Positions 34,937 through 43,796 of a stretch of DNA of 64,000 bases are shown in pieces. This DNA comes from Pseudonocardiales bacterium. GTDB taxonomy: Bacteria; Actinomycetota; Actinomycetes; Mycobacteriales; QHCD01. The translations under genes were made by a program, and so were the position numbers. The DNA lies in NCBI GenBank assembly GCA_003244255.1, contig QHCD01000053.1:17862-81861 (forward strand), in the 5' to 3' direction. Every line of letters starts with the position of its first letter. Position 1 is the first letter of the stretch. The notes beneath the pieces were generated by a model, which was not told where the DNA came from, made no database searches, and worked only from the letters and a program-made list of their open reading frames with translations.

Positions 34937-37174
34937 TCGACACCGTCGCCTGTGCGCTGGCGACACCGGACGAGGCGCAGCCGTACAAGGAACTCGGGCT
35001 CACCGACGACGAATACGCGCGGATCCGCGAGATTCTCGACCGTCGCCCGACCAGTTCCGAGCTGGCGATGTACTCGGTCATGTGGAGCGAGCACTGCTCC
35101 TACAAGTCGAGCAAGGTGCACCTGCGGCAGTTCGGCGAGAAGCTGCCGAAGAGCGATCACCTGCTGGTGGGGATGGGCGAGAACGCCGGCGTGGTCGAGG
35201 TCGGCAACGGACTCGCCGGTGACCTTCAAGATCGAATCGCACAACCACCCGAGCTACGTCGAGCCCTATCAGGGCGCGGCCACCGGCGTCGGCGGGATCG
35301 TCCGCGACATCCTCACGATGGGAGCGCGCCCGGTAGCAGTGATGGACTCACTGCGGTTCGGGCGCATCGACGCGCCGGACACCGCCCGCGTGCTGCCCGG
35401 TGTCGTCGCCGGCATCGGTGGTTACGGCAACTGCCTCGGCCTGCCCAACGTCGGCGGCGAGGTCTACTTCGACGACTCCTACGCCGGCAACCCGCTGGTC
35501 AACGCGCTGTGCGTCGGCGTCATGCGCACCGACGGCATCAAGCTCGCCAAGGCCGACGGCCCGGGCAACCACGTGGTGCTGTTCGGCGCCCGCACCGGCG
35601 GCGACGGCATCGGCGGCGCGTCGGTGCTGGCCAGCGCGACCTTCGACGACGACGGCAAGCCGGCGAAACGACCGAGCGTGCAGGTCGGCGACCCCTTCAC
35701 CGAGAAGCTGCTGATCGAGTGCTGCCTGGCGATCTTCGCAGCGGATCTCGTCGTCGGTATTCAGGATCTGGGTGCAGCAGGACTCTCCTGCGCCATCACC
35801 GAGCTGGCCAGCGCAGGGGACGTCGGGATGCGCGTGCGGCTCGACGTCGTACCGTTGCGCGACTCCTCGCTCGCGCCGGAAGAGATCCTGATGAGCGAAT
35901 CCCAGGAACGCATGTGCGCCGTCGTCGAGCCGGAGAAACTCGCGCGGGTACTGGAGCTGTGTGAGCGGTGGGGTGTGACGGCGACGGCCATCGGAGAGGT
36001 GACCGACACCGGCCGCGTCGACATCGGCTGGCACAACGAGCAGATCGCCGACCTGCCTCCGCGATCGGTCGCACACGACGGCCCAATCTACGACCGCCCG
36101 ATCCGGCGGCCGGACGATCTCGACGCGCTGCAGGCCGATTCGCCGGCCGTGCTGCGTCGACCGTCCACAGTAGACGAGCTGCGAGAGACCCTGCTGCGGA
36201 TGATTTCCGCGCCGAACCTGGCCGGCAAGCGCTGGGTCACCGATCAGTACGACCGTTACGTGCAGGGCAATACGGCGCTCGCACATCCGCACGACGCGGG
36301 CGTGATCCGGATCGACGAGTCGACCGGGCTCGGCGTCGCCGTCGCCACCGACGGCAACGGCCGCTACTGCCGGCTCGACCCGTACGTCGGCGCGCAGCTC
36401 GCGCTTGCCGAGGCATACCGCAACGTGGCGGCCTGCGGCTCGCGACCGGTCGCCGTCACCGACTGCCTGAATTTCGGCAGTCCCGAGGATCCCACCGTGA
36501 TGTGGCAGTTCGCCGAGACCGTGCAAGGGCTGGCCGACGGCTGCGTCGAACTCGGCACGCCGGTGACCGGCGGCAACGTCAGCTTCTACAACCAGACGGG
36601 CAGCACGCCGATCAATCCGACGCCGGTGATCGGAATGCTCGGCGTCATCGCCGATGTCGCCAACCGGGTGCGGATCGGCTGGCCCGAAGGCTGCCGGCTG
36701 CTGCTGCTCGGCAGCACCCGGGACGAGTTCGGCGGCTCGGAGTGGGCCTGGCACGTGCACGGGCACCTCGGCGGGCGGCCACCGACGGTCGACCTGGCCG
36801 CCGAGCGCGCGCTCGCCGACGTCCTGGTCGGCGCGGCCGACGCCGGGCTGCTGCGCGCGGCACACGACCTCTCCGACGGCGGGCTGGCCCAGGCGCTGGT
36901 TGAGTCGGCGATCGCCGGTTGCGTCGGCGCTTCGGTGCGGCTGCCCGGCGACCCGTTCGTCGCCCTGTTCTCCGAGTCCGCGGCGCGCGCCGTCGTCGCC
37001 GTCGATCCGGCCGAGGAGGCTGCGTTCGGCGACCTGTGCGCCGGCGCCGGCGTCGTCTGCACGGTGCTCGGCGAGACGGGCGGATCGATGCTGACCGTCG
37101 ACGGGGTCTTCGACGTCTCGCTCGACGAGCTGCGCGCCGCGCACAAATCGCCGCTGCCGGCACGCTTCGATTGA
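34933..37174 (+). pseudogene. purL: Phosphoribosylformylglycinamidine synthase PurL, interrupted by a frameshift
   Basis: PurL is the synthase subunit that makes FGAM from FGAR, ATP and ammonia. From GTG 34933 the first frame reads '[21 protein letters not shown]', '[12 protein letters not shown]' and '[16 protein letters not shown]'. At about 35218 one extra base (CTCGCCGGTGACC instead of CTCGCCGTGACC) moves the rest, '[26 protein letters not shown]' onward, into the next frame to 37174. All later motifs are intact ('[11 protein letters not shown]', '[13 protein letters not shown]'). Apart from that base the length (about 746 residues) is normal. As the gene is essential without purine supply, a sequencing error is more likely than a true pseudogene. 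Confidence 0.9.
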
Positions 37175-37239
37175 CCTGTCGGTTTCCGAAGAATCGGCGC
37201 TGCGGTTGATCAACTGCCCGCGCGGCTAGCCTTGAGGTT

Positions 37240-38022
37240 GTGAGCGGGAAGGCGTTCGCTGCCGGCCCGGCCGGGTCAGCGGTACTGGCGCAGGCCGACA
37301 TCGTCGACGGCTGGCTCGAGAGCGTCGAGGGTTCGTTCGGTGCGCCGACCCGACTGGCGGGCTGGTCGGTCGGCGACGTCGTCGGCCACCTCACCCAGAC
37401 ACTTCGCACGATCTGTTCGGCACTCGCCGATCCGATCGGCGCCGCGCCCGATCCGGTTGCCGCCTACCTCGGCCGGCTCGCGGCCGCGGCGCAGGAGATA
37501 CGCGATCGCGAGATCGAGTCGGGTCGCGGGATCGCCTCGACGGCGCGCATCGCCAGCTACCGCGAGGCTCTCGGTGCGGCCAGGGACGCGGTCGGCGCCG
37601 TCGAGGCCGCGACCGTCGTGCGGGCGCCGCGCGGACCACTTCGCGTGGGCGACTTTCTCGCCACCCGAGCCATGGAGCTCGCCGTGCACTCCGACGATCT
37701 CGGGGTCGCCCTGCCAGGTGCCGAACCGGTGCTGCACCCGGACACCGTGCGAACCGGCGTCCGGCTGCTCACCGCCACCCTCGCGGCCCGCGCACCCGGT
37801 CGCACCGTCGAGGTGCGCGTGCCGCCGTTCGGCGCCGTGCAGTGCGTCGCCGGCCCCCGGCACACCCGCGGCACACCACCGGCCGTCGTGGAGATGACGC
37901 CGATCGTCTGGCTCCGGCTCGCGACCGGCCGGGTGGCCTGGCCAGACGCTGTCGCGGCCGGCGACATCGCCGCCAGCGGCGAGCGCGCCGATCTCTCCGC
38001 CCATCTACCGCTGCTTCGCTGA
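37240..38022 (+). CDS. Maleylpyruvate isomerase-family mycothiol-dependent protein with SCP2-like end
   Basis: A 260-residue protein starting at GTG 37240. The N-terminal DinB-like helical bundle has '[20 protein letters not shown]' and '[20 protein letters not shown]', marking the mycothiol-dependent maleylpyruvate isomerase fold with a likely metal-binding His. The C-terminal part ('[44 protein letters not shown]') matches the bacterial sterol-carrier-like domain often fused to it. Actinobacteria have this gene between purL and purF. The substrate is unknown. Confidence 0.85.
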   Translation: MSGKAFAAGPAGSAVLAQADIVDGWLESVEGSFGAPTRLAGWSVGDVVGHLTQTLRTICSALADPIGAAPDPVAAYLGRLAAAAQEIRDREIESGRGIASTARIASYREALGAARDAVGAVEAATVVRAPRGPLRVGDFLATRAMELAVHSDDLGVALPGAEPVLHPDTVRTGVRLLTATLAARAPGRTVEVRVPPFGAVQCVAGPRHTRGTPPAVVEMTPIVWLRLATGRVAWPDAVAAGDIAASGERADLSAHLPLLR

Positions 38023-38033
38023 CCTGCTCGCGT

Positions 38034-38165
38034 GCTATCGTCCGGCCGCCAACTGCACAGCTGGAAAATTGCTTGCCCAGCAGGGAAAGCCGGTGTGAAT
38101 CCGGCGCTGACCCGCAACGGTGACCATCTCCTGCGAGACGGAAGCCCGATCACCTGCCGGTGCGT
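38034..38165 (+). promoter_or_regulatory. Cobalamin riboswitch (orphan)
   Basis: The conserved B12-riboswitch core is plain: GCTTGCCCAGCAGGGAAAGC, then CCGGTGTGAATCCGGCGCTG, then ACCCGCAACGGTGACC, and a 3' part GACGGAAGCCCGATCACCTG. This matches the usual 'GGGAA..CCGGTG.AA.TCCGG..CTG.CCCGCAACGGT...GCC.G..ACCTGCC' layout. It is on the + strand, but no + strand gene follows until the RNHCP gene about 3.5 kb away; it runs into the 3' end of a reverse-strand permease. The regulated gene was probably lost or displaced, or the RNA acts as a regulated antisense. Confidence 0.88.
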
Positions 38166-38235
38166 AGCGGCTCCGCGATCGCCGCATCGGGATCCATCGC
38201 GTCTTTGGGGGGACCCCTAGCCGCCGGGGCGCCGC

Positions 38236-40980
38236 TCAGGCCTCGGTGCGGAGAACCTCGCTGGGACGATATTGCTCACTGGAGATATGCGCCACGGCGG
38301 CCGCGACCGCTGCAACCGCAACCGCGCCAGCTGCGGACGCGGTGAGCTGGATCAGGGGTACCGATAGCAGCGGTGGCGGGGGATGGACCGGATCGACATC
38401 AAGTCTGCGATAGACGAGCTCGACAGTGGCGGCGGACAGGGCGGTCCCCAGTAAGAGTGCGGCGACGACGATCGTGAGTTGTTCAATCAGTAGCGACAGC
38501 CCGTGCGTAGCACGGCGCAGTCCCATCCGCCTGGTGAGGACATAGGAGATAACCTGCGCACGCTGACGAGTTGCGACGTGGAGCAACAGCCCGCCGACTG
38601 CGACCGCTGCGATGAGGAGCGCTAGCACTTCGAGATAACCGAACGTCCAGGTAATGGCGACGTAGTCGGTGAGGTCGATGACTTGAGCAGGCGAAAGGAC
38701 AAACAATGCATGGACGTCCTGGGCAGCGAGTGCCGCGCGGACGGCCGGCGAGTCTGTCTTGGTCCAGAACTCATAACGGCGTTGCGCAGTTGGATCAGTG
38801 ATTGCGGCGCCGAGGCGGTCGTCGTCGATGACGATCAGCGGGTCGTAGACGTCCTGAACGCCTGGGAACGCTCGAACGGTCGCGACGGATTCTACTGGGA
38901 TCGTCACGGCGCCAACGTGGAGTCGCGCTGCGTTCACGTGGGGGGACCCCTGGCCGCGGGGATACCAGATCGCGATCGGTGCCGGCCCGTTGTCCTTCCC
39001 GCCGAGGCCGGAAGCGATGGTCCTCAGGGACTCGGTCGCGTACTGGTCGTGCCAGATGGCGAAGCGCACGAACGTTCGTGGATCGACGCCGATGATCTCG
39101 ACCTGTTGGCCGTCCAAGTCGACACCTTGGCCGGACAGTCGGGTGACTACCGAGCCCACCCGCTCTGTCCGGGCGTTGGTGCTGATCGGCTCCACCGAGA
39201 CGATGACGTGTGGCGCACCCGAGTAGACGGCCGACTTGGCGTCCACAGTCTTCTGTGTGGTGCCGGTGATTGCGCTGCTGTATAAGAAGAGACTGATGGG
39301 TAGAGCGACCACACCGAGGATGGCCGCGGATACAATGACCGTGGCGGTGATTCGTCGTGTTGCAAGGAACGTGGGAACGGACCGCCCGGCGCCCCATGTG
39401 CGAACCAGCGGAAGGCCGGCCACGATGACCCGAATGCCCAGACCGGCGAGACCGATGATCGCGAGCAGCGGAAAGGTGACGAGGTGGAGGTTCACCTCGG
39501 CGACGCCGTTGATGACGTCTACCGGCTTCTCGTCGTGCAATCGCCAGAAGGCAAGCGCGGCGAGGCCGAGGGGAATTAGCTCCCACGGCCACCGCGGATA
39601 GCCGATCCGGCGACGGCCACCAACCCGTTCGAAGACCTTCCTTGCCCGGATCGCTCCGGCGGCACCGACGCTGACCAGCCCGACGGCGCCAGCGAGCGCG
39701 CTGAACACTGCCGCCTGCACCGGCGCGCTGTGGTCGAGCGCCGATGACGGTCCGACCACTCGCACCAACCCGACCGCAACAGCCCAACCGGCGGCGACAC
39801 CCGCGAGCGCGGGGATCGAGAGCTCCAGCACGGCCTTGAGCCCGAGGGCCGGTGCCCCTACTCCGCGCGCGAGGAGCAGGGTGACTTCCCTGCTTCGGCG
39901 GTCCGCCCAGAGCCCTCCGCAGGCGATCACCAGAAAGAGTGCGATCAGGCTGCCGACGGCGCCAATCGGCACTACCGGCGCGAGCAGGCCGCGATGGACG
40001 AGCCGGGCGCGGACCTCCATGTTCGGAAGCGAGTTCTGGGCGCCGCCGGCCTGCGCCGAGACGAACACGTCGTCCCGACGCTGCTCCTCCCGACTTCGAC
40101 TTAGAGACGCGACGGCTGCGGCCGCAGCAACGTTGATGTCATGCGCGCGCGACAGAGTGAGCCCGCGCGTTTCGATCGGCGACCACCAGTCCAAGGTCAT
40201 GGTCTGCGTAAGACCACCCTGGCTGGCAAGGAAAATGGCCGGCGAAGTGCAGAGTACGAGTTTCGGGACGAAGCTCTGGTTGATGTTCGTAGCGGAGAAC
40301 AACGCCGTCTGTGAGCACCAGAACGGACCCGGAGCGCTCCCGTTGATGTCGGCAAAGACACCGACAACCAGGATCCGCCGAATACCAACTGCGACGGTGG
40401 ACCCAATCCGAAGGCCCGCGGCGGCCGCGGCTGACTCCTGCACCCAGATGCCGTCGCGCCCCGCAAGGTCAGCGATCGGGTGCACATGCGCGAGCGCGCC
40501 GGATCTGTACATCCAGCTGACATCACGTAGTTCGGCCCGCGGGCCGGGCAGCGTTGGGGCGGCGGCTCCCGCGCTAACCCAGACCCGTTCGGGGCCTGGG
40601 AGATCGTGCGCGGCCAGCACCTGAGGGATGCGGTGGTCGAGCTCCGTTGCCGTCGCCACCGACCGCCGCTGCAGCGCAGCGGCTCGCCGGAGGTCCGCAA
40701 TAGACGTCGCTGCGGGGCCGCCGCCGGCAGCCTGCGCCCGAACCACTGGGTAGGCCGCGTCGGGGCAACGCGCAGCGACCAACCGACGCAGGGTGGCAGA
40801 GGATGCCGACGACAGGAACAATGCCGGCGACGCCGCCGTCCCCACCATCACCAGCGCTGCACCAAATACCGCCGCGCAGACTAGTCTCTGCCTGAGGCCC
40901 AGCCACGGCGCCAGCCGCCACGGCGCCAGCATGACGGTCGCGAGCCTGAAACCGCTGTTCCCGAGGCGACGCGCGGTCAA
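38236..40980 (-). CDS. Large FtsX-like ABC transporter permease
   Basis: A protein of about 914 residues from TTG 40980 (overlapping the peptide stop, TTGA). The open frame reaches 41103, but there it overlaps the Cys-rich peptide gene. It has an N-terminal helix, a large extracytoplasmic domain, and two FtsX/MacB permease units with helices such as 'PIGAVGSLIALFLVIACGGLWADRRSREVTLLLARGV' in the first and 'GYLEVLALLIAAVAVGGLLLHVATRQRAQVISYVLTRRMGLRRA' in the second. It ends 'SSEQYRPSEVLRTEA', typical of the family. No ATPase gene is adjacent. GC is lower than the pur genes around it, suggesting acquisition. Confidence 0.88.
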   Translation of the reverse strand: MTARRLGNSGFRLATVMLAPWRLAPWLGLRQRLVCAAVFGAALVMVGTAASPALFLSSASSATLRRLVAARCPDAAYPVVRAQAAGGGPAATSIADLRRAAALQRRSVATATELDHRIPQVLAAHDLPGPERVWVSAGAAAPTLPGPRAELRDVSWMYRSGALAHVHPIADLAGRDGIWVQESAAAAAGLRIGSTVAVGIRRILVVGVFADINGSAPGPFWCSQTALFSATNINQSFVPKLVLCTSPAIFLASQGGLTQTMTLDWWSPIETRGLTLSRAHDINVAAAAAVASLSRSREEQRRDDVFVSAQAGGAQNSLPNMEVRARLVHRGLLAPVVPIGAVGSLIALFLVIACGGLWADRRSREVTLLLARGVGAPALGLKAVLELSIPALAGVAAGWAVAVGLVRVVGPSSALDHSAPVQAAVFSALAGAVGLVSVGAAGAIRARKVFERVGGRRRIGYPRWPWELIPLGLAALAFWRLHDEKPVDVINGVAEVNLHLVTFPLLAIIGLAGLGIRVIVAGLPLVRTWGAGRSVPTFLATRRITATVIVSAAILGVVALPISLFLYSSAITGTTQKTVDAKSAVYSGAPHVIVSVEPISTNARTERVGSVVTRLSGQGVDLDGQQVEIIGVDPRTFVRFAIWHDQYATESLRTIASGLGGKDNGPAPIAIWYPRGQGSPHVNAARLHVGAVTIPVESVATVRAFPGVQDVYDPLIVIDDDRLGAAITDPTAQRRYEFWTKTDSPAVRAALAAQDVHALFVLSPAQVIDLTDYVAITWTFGYLEVLALLIAAVAVGGLLLHVATRQRAQVISYVLTRRMGLRRATHGLSLLIEQLTIVVAALLLGTALSAATVELVYRRLDVDPVHPPPPLLSVPLIQLTASAAGAVAVAAVAAAVAHISSEQYRPSEVLRTEA

Positions 40981-41186
40981 CAACCACCGTAGAAGCTGTA
41001 GCACGCGCCTCGGTACGCCACACAACCCGTACAGAAATCGCACCCCGGAACCGTGCTGGTGCAGTGATACCTCGCTTTCGAGGTTCCGCAATTCTGGACG
41101 CAATCGCCATTGATGCAGCAGCTGTAGTGGATTGGATTACCGGGCTCGGCCACCGCAACCCGTACGCCGTATTCGAGCCCCGTCAT
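40977..41186 (-). CDS. Cysteine-rich small peptide coupled to the FtsX-like permease
   Basis: A 69-residue peptide from ATG 41186. The first ~20 residues ('MTGLEYGVRVAVAEPGNP') have no cysteine and look leader-like. The remaining ~49 hold ten cysteines: 'SCCINGDC', 'NCG', 'HCTS', 'GCDFCTGC' and 'GACYSFYGGC' at the end. There is no signal peptide or lipobox. The stop codon overlaps an in-frame TTG start of the permease (TTGA). It could be a secreted disulfide-rich peptide, a RiPP precursor or a metal-binding peptide exported by the permease. No modification enzyme is adjacent. I know no matching family. The start lacks a good ribosome-binding site. Confidence 0.55.
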   Translation of the reverse strand: MTGLEYGVRVAVAEPGNPIHYSCCINGDCVQNCGTSKARYHCTSTVPGCDFCTGCVAYRGACYSFYGGC

Positions 41187-41735
41187 GGCTGCCCCGCGTC
41201 GTTGTAAGGAGGTGACCGCTTCACTGTGATCCGGACACGACGGGATGTCAAGACCCAGACCGGTCGAGGCGGGCATGTCGGCTCTCGGTGGTTCCGGGCG
41301 AGGATGACCCCTGGTCGGGCCAGCTCGGCGGCGCTCGCGGTGGCGTCGTAATTGCCGTTGCCGCGATGCGCGCAGCGGCCTATGGTCGGCGCCGATCGGT
41401 TCCTTCGCTGCGCCAGGAGGCATATGTGGTGATCACGCACCGCGGCACGATGGCCTGATCCAGGGGACGACGCCGTCGCCGGTGCGACGGGATGACACCT
41501 ACCGGTGGCAGCTGGCAATCGCCGGCTGACAGTGGCCGAGACAAACCCACAACCTCGGTCGAGGTCCGGATCCGGGATTGAGACATCCCGGTGAAGCGGG
41601 AACCGGAAGTAATCGCCGACCCAGCGGAACGGCGGTGAATCGAGTCACTCGCCCGTCCAGCCCGAGAGCCGTGCCGCATCCTCGGCGCGGTGAGAACCAA
41701 CGGAACCCTGCGCCTGCACGTCGAATTCGCTTCGA
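41187..41735. other. Intergenic region between Cys-rich peptide and RNHCP gene
   Basis: About 550 bases with no protein-like open frame on either strand. The promoter of the peptide-permease pair should lie here on the reverse strand. On the + strand AAGGAGGTGACC (41206-41217) looks like a strong Shine-Dalgarno but is followed by no usable start. Confidence 0.4.
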
Positions 41736-42074
41736 CTGCGGGAGCAGGCCATCAGCCGCACCATCGAGAACGCGGCGTTCGTATGCGAGCACTGCGCCAC
41801 CCGCGTCGCGCCGTTGGCCAACGGAAGTTACCGAAACCACTGCCCCGCCTGCCTGTGGTCCAAGCACGTCGACCGGCAGCCCGGCGACCGGGCAGCGGCG
41901 TGTCACGGCCTGATGCGCCCGGTCGGCCTGGATCACCGGCCGGGCAAGGGTTGGCTGGTCATCCACCGCTGCCTGCGGTGCCATCACACGCGCGCCAATC
42001 GGCTCGCTCTAGACGATCAACGCCAGCCTGACGACGTCGACGTCATCGCCGGCCTGTCTGGTCTCACGCCGTGA
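41736..42074 (+). CDS. RNHCP-domain protein (start uncertain)
   Basis: The frame reads 'FVCEHCATRVAPLANGSYRNHCPACLWSKHVDRQPGDRAAACHGLM' and 'GWLVIHRCLRCHHTRANRLALDD'. This is the small RNHCP family, with Cys pairs for a zinc-binding fold. The frame opens after a stop at 41691, but there is no ATG or GTG upstream of the conserved part. CTG 41736 is the first near-start, and TTG 41814 would cut off the first Cys pair. Either an unusual start (CTG or ATC near a GGGAG) is used or the 5' end is damaged. Function is unknown. Confidence 0.7.
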   Translation: MREQAISRTIENAAFVCEHCATRVAPLANGSYRNHCPACLWSKHVDRQPGDRAAACHGLMRPVGLDHRPGKGWLVIHRCLRCHHTRANRLALDDQRQPDDVDVIAGLSGLTP

Positions 42075-42221
42075 GGACATGGCGCCGCCGGCGCGGCCGG
42101 CGCCAACCGGCGACACGACGGCGCGCGACCGGACGCCGGCGGACATCGCAGCAGGTAGGGTGGTGGCGTTCGCGTCGCAGCCGGCCTGTACCGATCCGTG
42201 AGGGGACGCAGGGACAGCCTC

Positions 42222-43787
42222 GTGCACACCGACAGCACCGCTGACGGCAGCCTGAACGGCGGGACAGCTGACTACCGGCCTGCCGACGACTCCGGAGTTC
42301 CCTACGACGACGTGCCCCGTGAGGAGTGCGGGGTCTTCGGTGTCTGGGCGCCCGGCGAGGACGTCGCGAAACTCACCTACTTCGGTCTCTACGCCCTGCA
42401 GCACCGCGGCCAGGAGGCGGCCGGGATCGCCGTCGCAGACGGCGGCACGATCGTCGTCTACAAGGATCTCGGCCTGGTTGCGCAGGTCTTCGACGAGTCG
42501 ACGCTCGCCAGCCTGCGGGGACACATCGCCGTCGGCCATACGCGCTACTCCACGACCGGTTCCGACACGTGGGTCAACGCGCAGCCGACCTTCCGCACCA
42601 CCTGCGCCGGCACCGGAATCGCCTTGGCGCACAACGGAAATCTCGTCGGCACGCGCGAGCTCGCCCGGCGCGCGAGCGCCGACGGCGTCGCGGGACTGTC
42701 CGGCGTGTCGACCGACTCCGACCTGATCACCAGCCTGCTCGCCGCCAGGCCGGACGTCTCGCTGACCGCCGCGGCAACCGACGTGCTGCCGACCCTCGCC
42801 GGCGCCTATTCCCTGGTCTTCTGCGACGAGCACACCCTCTACGCCGCCCGTGATCCACACGGCGTGCACCCGCTCGTGCTCGGCCGGCTGGAGCGCGGCT
42901 GGGTGGTGGCGAGTGAGACGGCGGCGCTGGACATCGTCGGCGCTTCGGTCGTCCGCGAGGTGGAGCCGGGCGAGCTCATCGCCGTCGACGCCGACGGTCT
43001 GCGCTCGGAACGGTTCGCGCCCGCGACGCCGGCCGGATGCCTGTTCGAATACGTCTACCTGGCCCGGCCCGACACCGCGATCGCCGGCCGCGGCGTGCAC
43101 GCGACCCGCGTGCAGGTGGGCAGGGTACTGGCCCGGGAGCACCCCGCCGAGGCCGATCTCGTCATCCCGGTGCCCGAATCCGGCACGCCGGCTGCCATCG
43201 GCTACGCCGAGACGTCGGGCATCCCGTACGGCCAGGGGCTGGTGAAGAACTCCTACGTCGGCCGCACGTTCATCGAACCCAGCCAGACGATCCGCCAGCT
43301 CGGCATCCGGCTGAAGCTCAACCCGTTGCGGGACGTGATCCGAGGCAAGCGGCTGGTCGTGGTCGACGACTCCATCGTCCGCGGTAACACCCAGCGGGCA
43401 CTGGTGCGGATGCTCCGCGAGGCCGGCGCGGTCGAGGTGCACGTGCGCATCTCCAGCCCGCCCGTGCGCTGGCCGTGCTTCTACGGCATCGACTTCGCGA
43501 GCCGGGCCGAGCTCATCGGTGATGGCCTCGACGTCGACGGGGTGCGGGCATCGATCGGCGCGGACTCACTCGGCTACGTCTCGCTAGGCGGGCTCATCGG
43601 CGCCGCCGAGCAACCCAAGAACCGGCTCTGCCGGGCCTGCTACGACGGCGACTACCCCATCCCACTACCGGATTCCGAGCTGATGGGCAAGCACGTGCTG
43701 GAAGGGATTGGAAGATCCGTCGACGGGGAACTCGGGTCGGTACAGCCAGCGAGTGTCGGTGCCAATGATGCCCTCCGGCGGCCCTAG
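42222..43787 (+). CDS. purF: Amidophosphoribosyltransferase
   Basis: PurF makes 5-phosphoribosylamine from PRPP and glutamine, the first step of purine synthesis. I prefer GTG 42222, with AGGGAC about 6 bases upstream, over GTG 42198. A propeptide of about 34 residues precedes the nucleophile Cys in 'EECGVFGVWAPG', to be cleaved in maturation. The Ntn glutaminase domain has 'ALQHRGQEAAGIAV' and 'GHTRYSTTG', and the C-terminal PRTase has the PRPP loop 'RLVVVDDSIVRGNTQ'. Full length (521 residues). purM follows after 9 bases. Confidence 0.96.
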   Translation: MHTDSTADGSLNGGTADYRPADDSGVPYDDVPREECGVFGVWAPGEDVAKLTYFGLYALQHRGQEAAGIAVADGGTIVVYKDLGLVAQVFDESTLASLRGHIAVGHTRYSTTGSDTWVNAQPTFRTTCAGTGIALAHNGNLVGTRELARRASADGVAGLSGVSTDSDLITSLLAARPDVSLTAAATDVLPTLAGAYSLVFCDEHTLYAARDPHGVHPLVLGRLERGWVVASETAALDIVGASVVREVEPGELIAVDADGLRSERFAPATPAGCLFEYVYLARPDTAIAGRGVHATRVQVGRVLAREHPAEADLVIPVPESGTPAAIGYAETSGIPYGQGLVKNSYVGRTFIEPSQTIRQLGIRLKLNPLRDVIRGKRLVVVDDSIVRGNTQRALVRMLREAGAVEVHVRISSPPVRWPCFYGIDFASRAELIGDGLDVDGVRASIGADSLGYVSLGGLIGAAEQPKNRLCRACYDGDYPIPLPDSELMGKHVLEGIGRSVDGELGSVQPASVGANDALRRP

Positions 43788-43796
43788 GGAGCGCCC

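Noticed and set aside
41206..41217. AAGGAGGTGACC, perfect Shine-Dalgarno or 16S 3'-end-like match
   Set aside because: On the + strand no usable start follows, and on the reverse strand it is only a short match to the anti-SD; no rRNA surrounds it.
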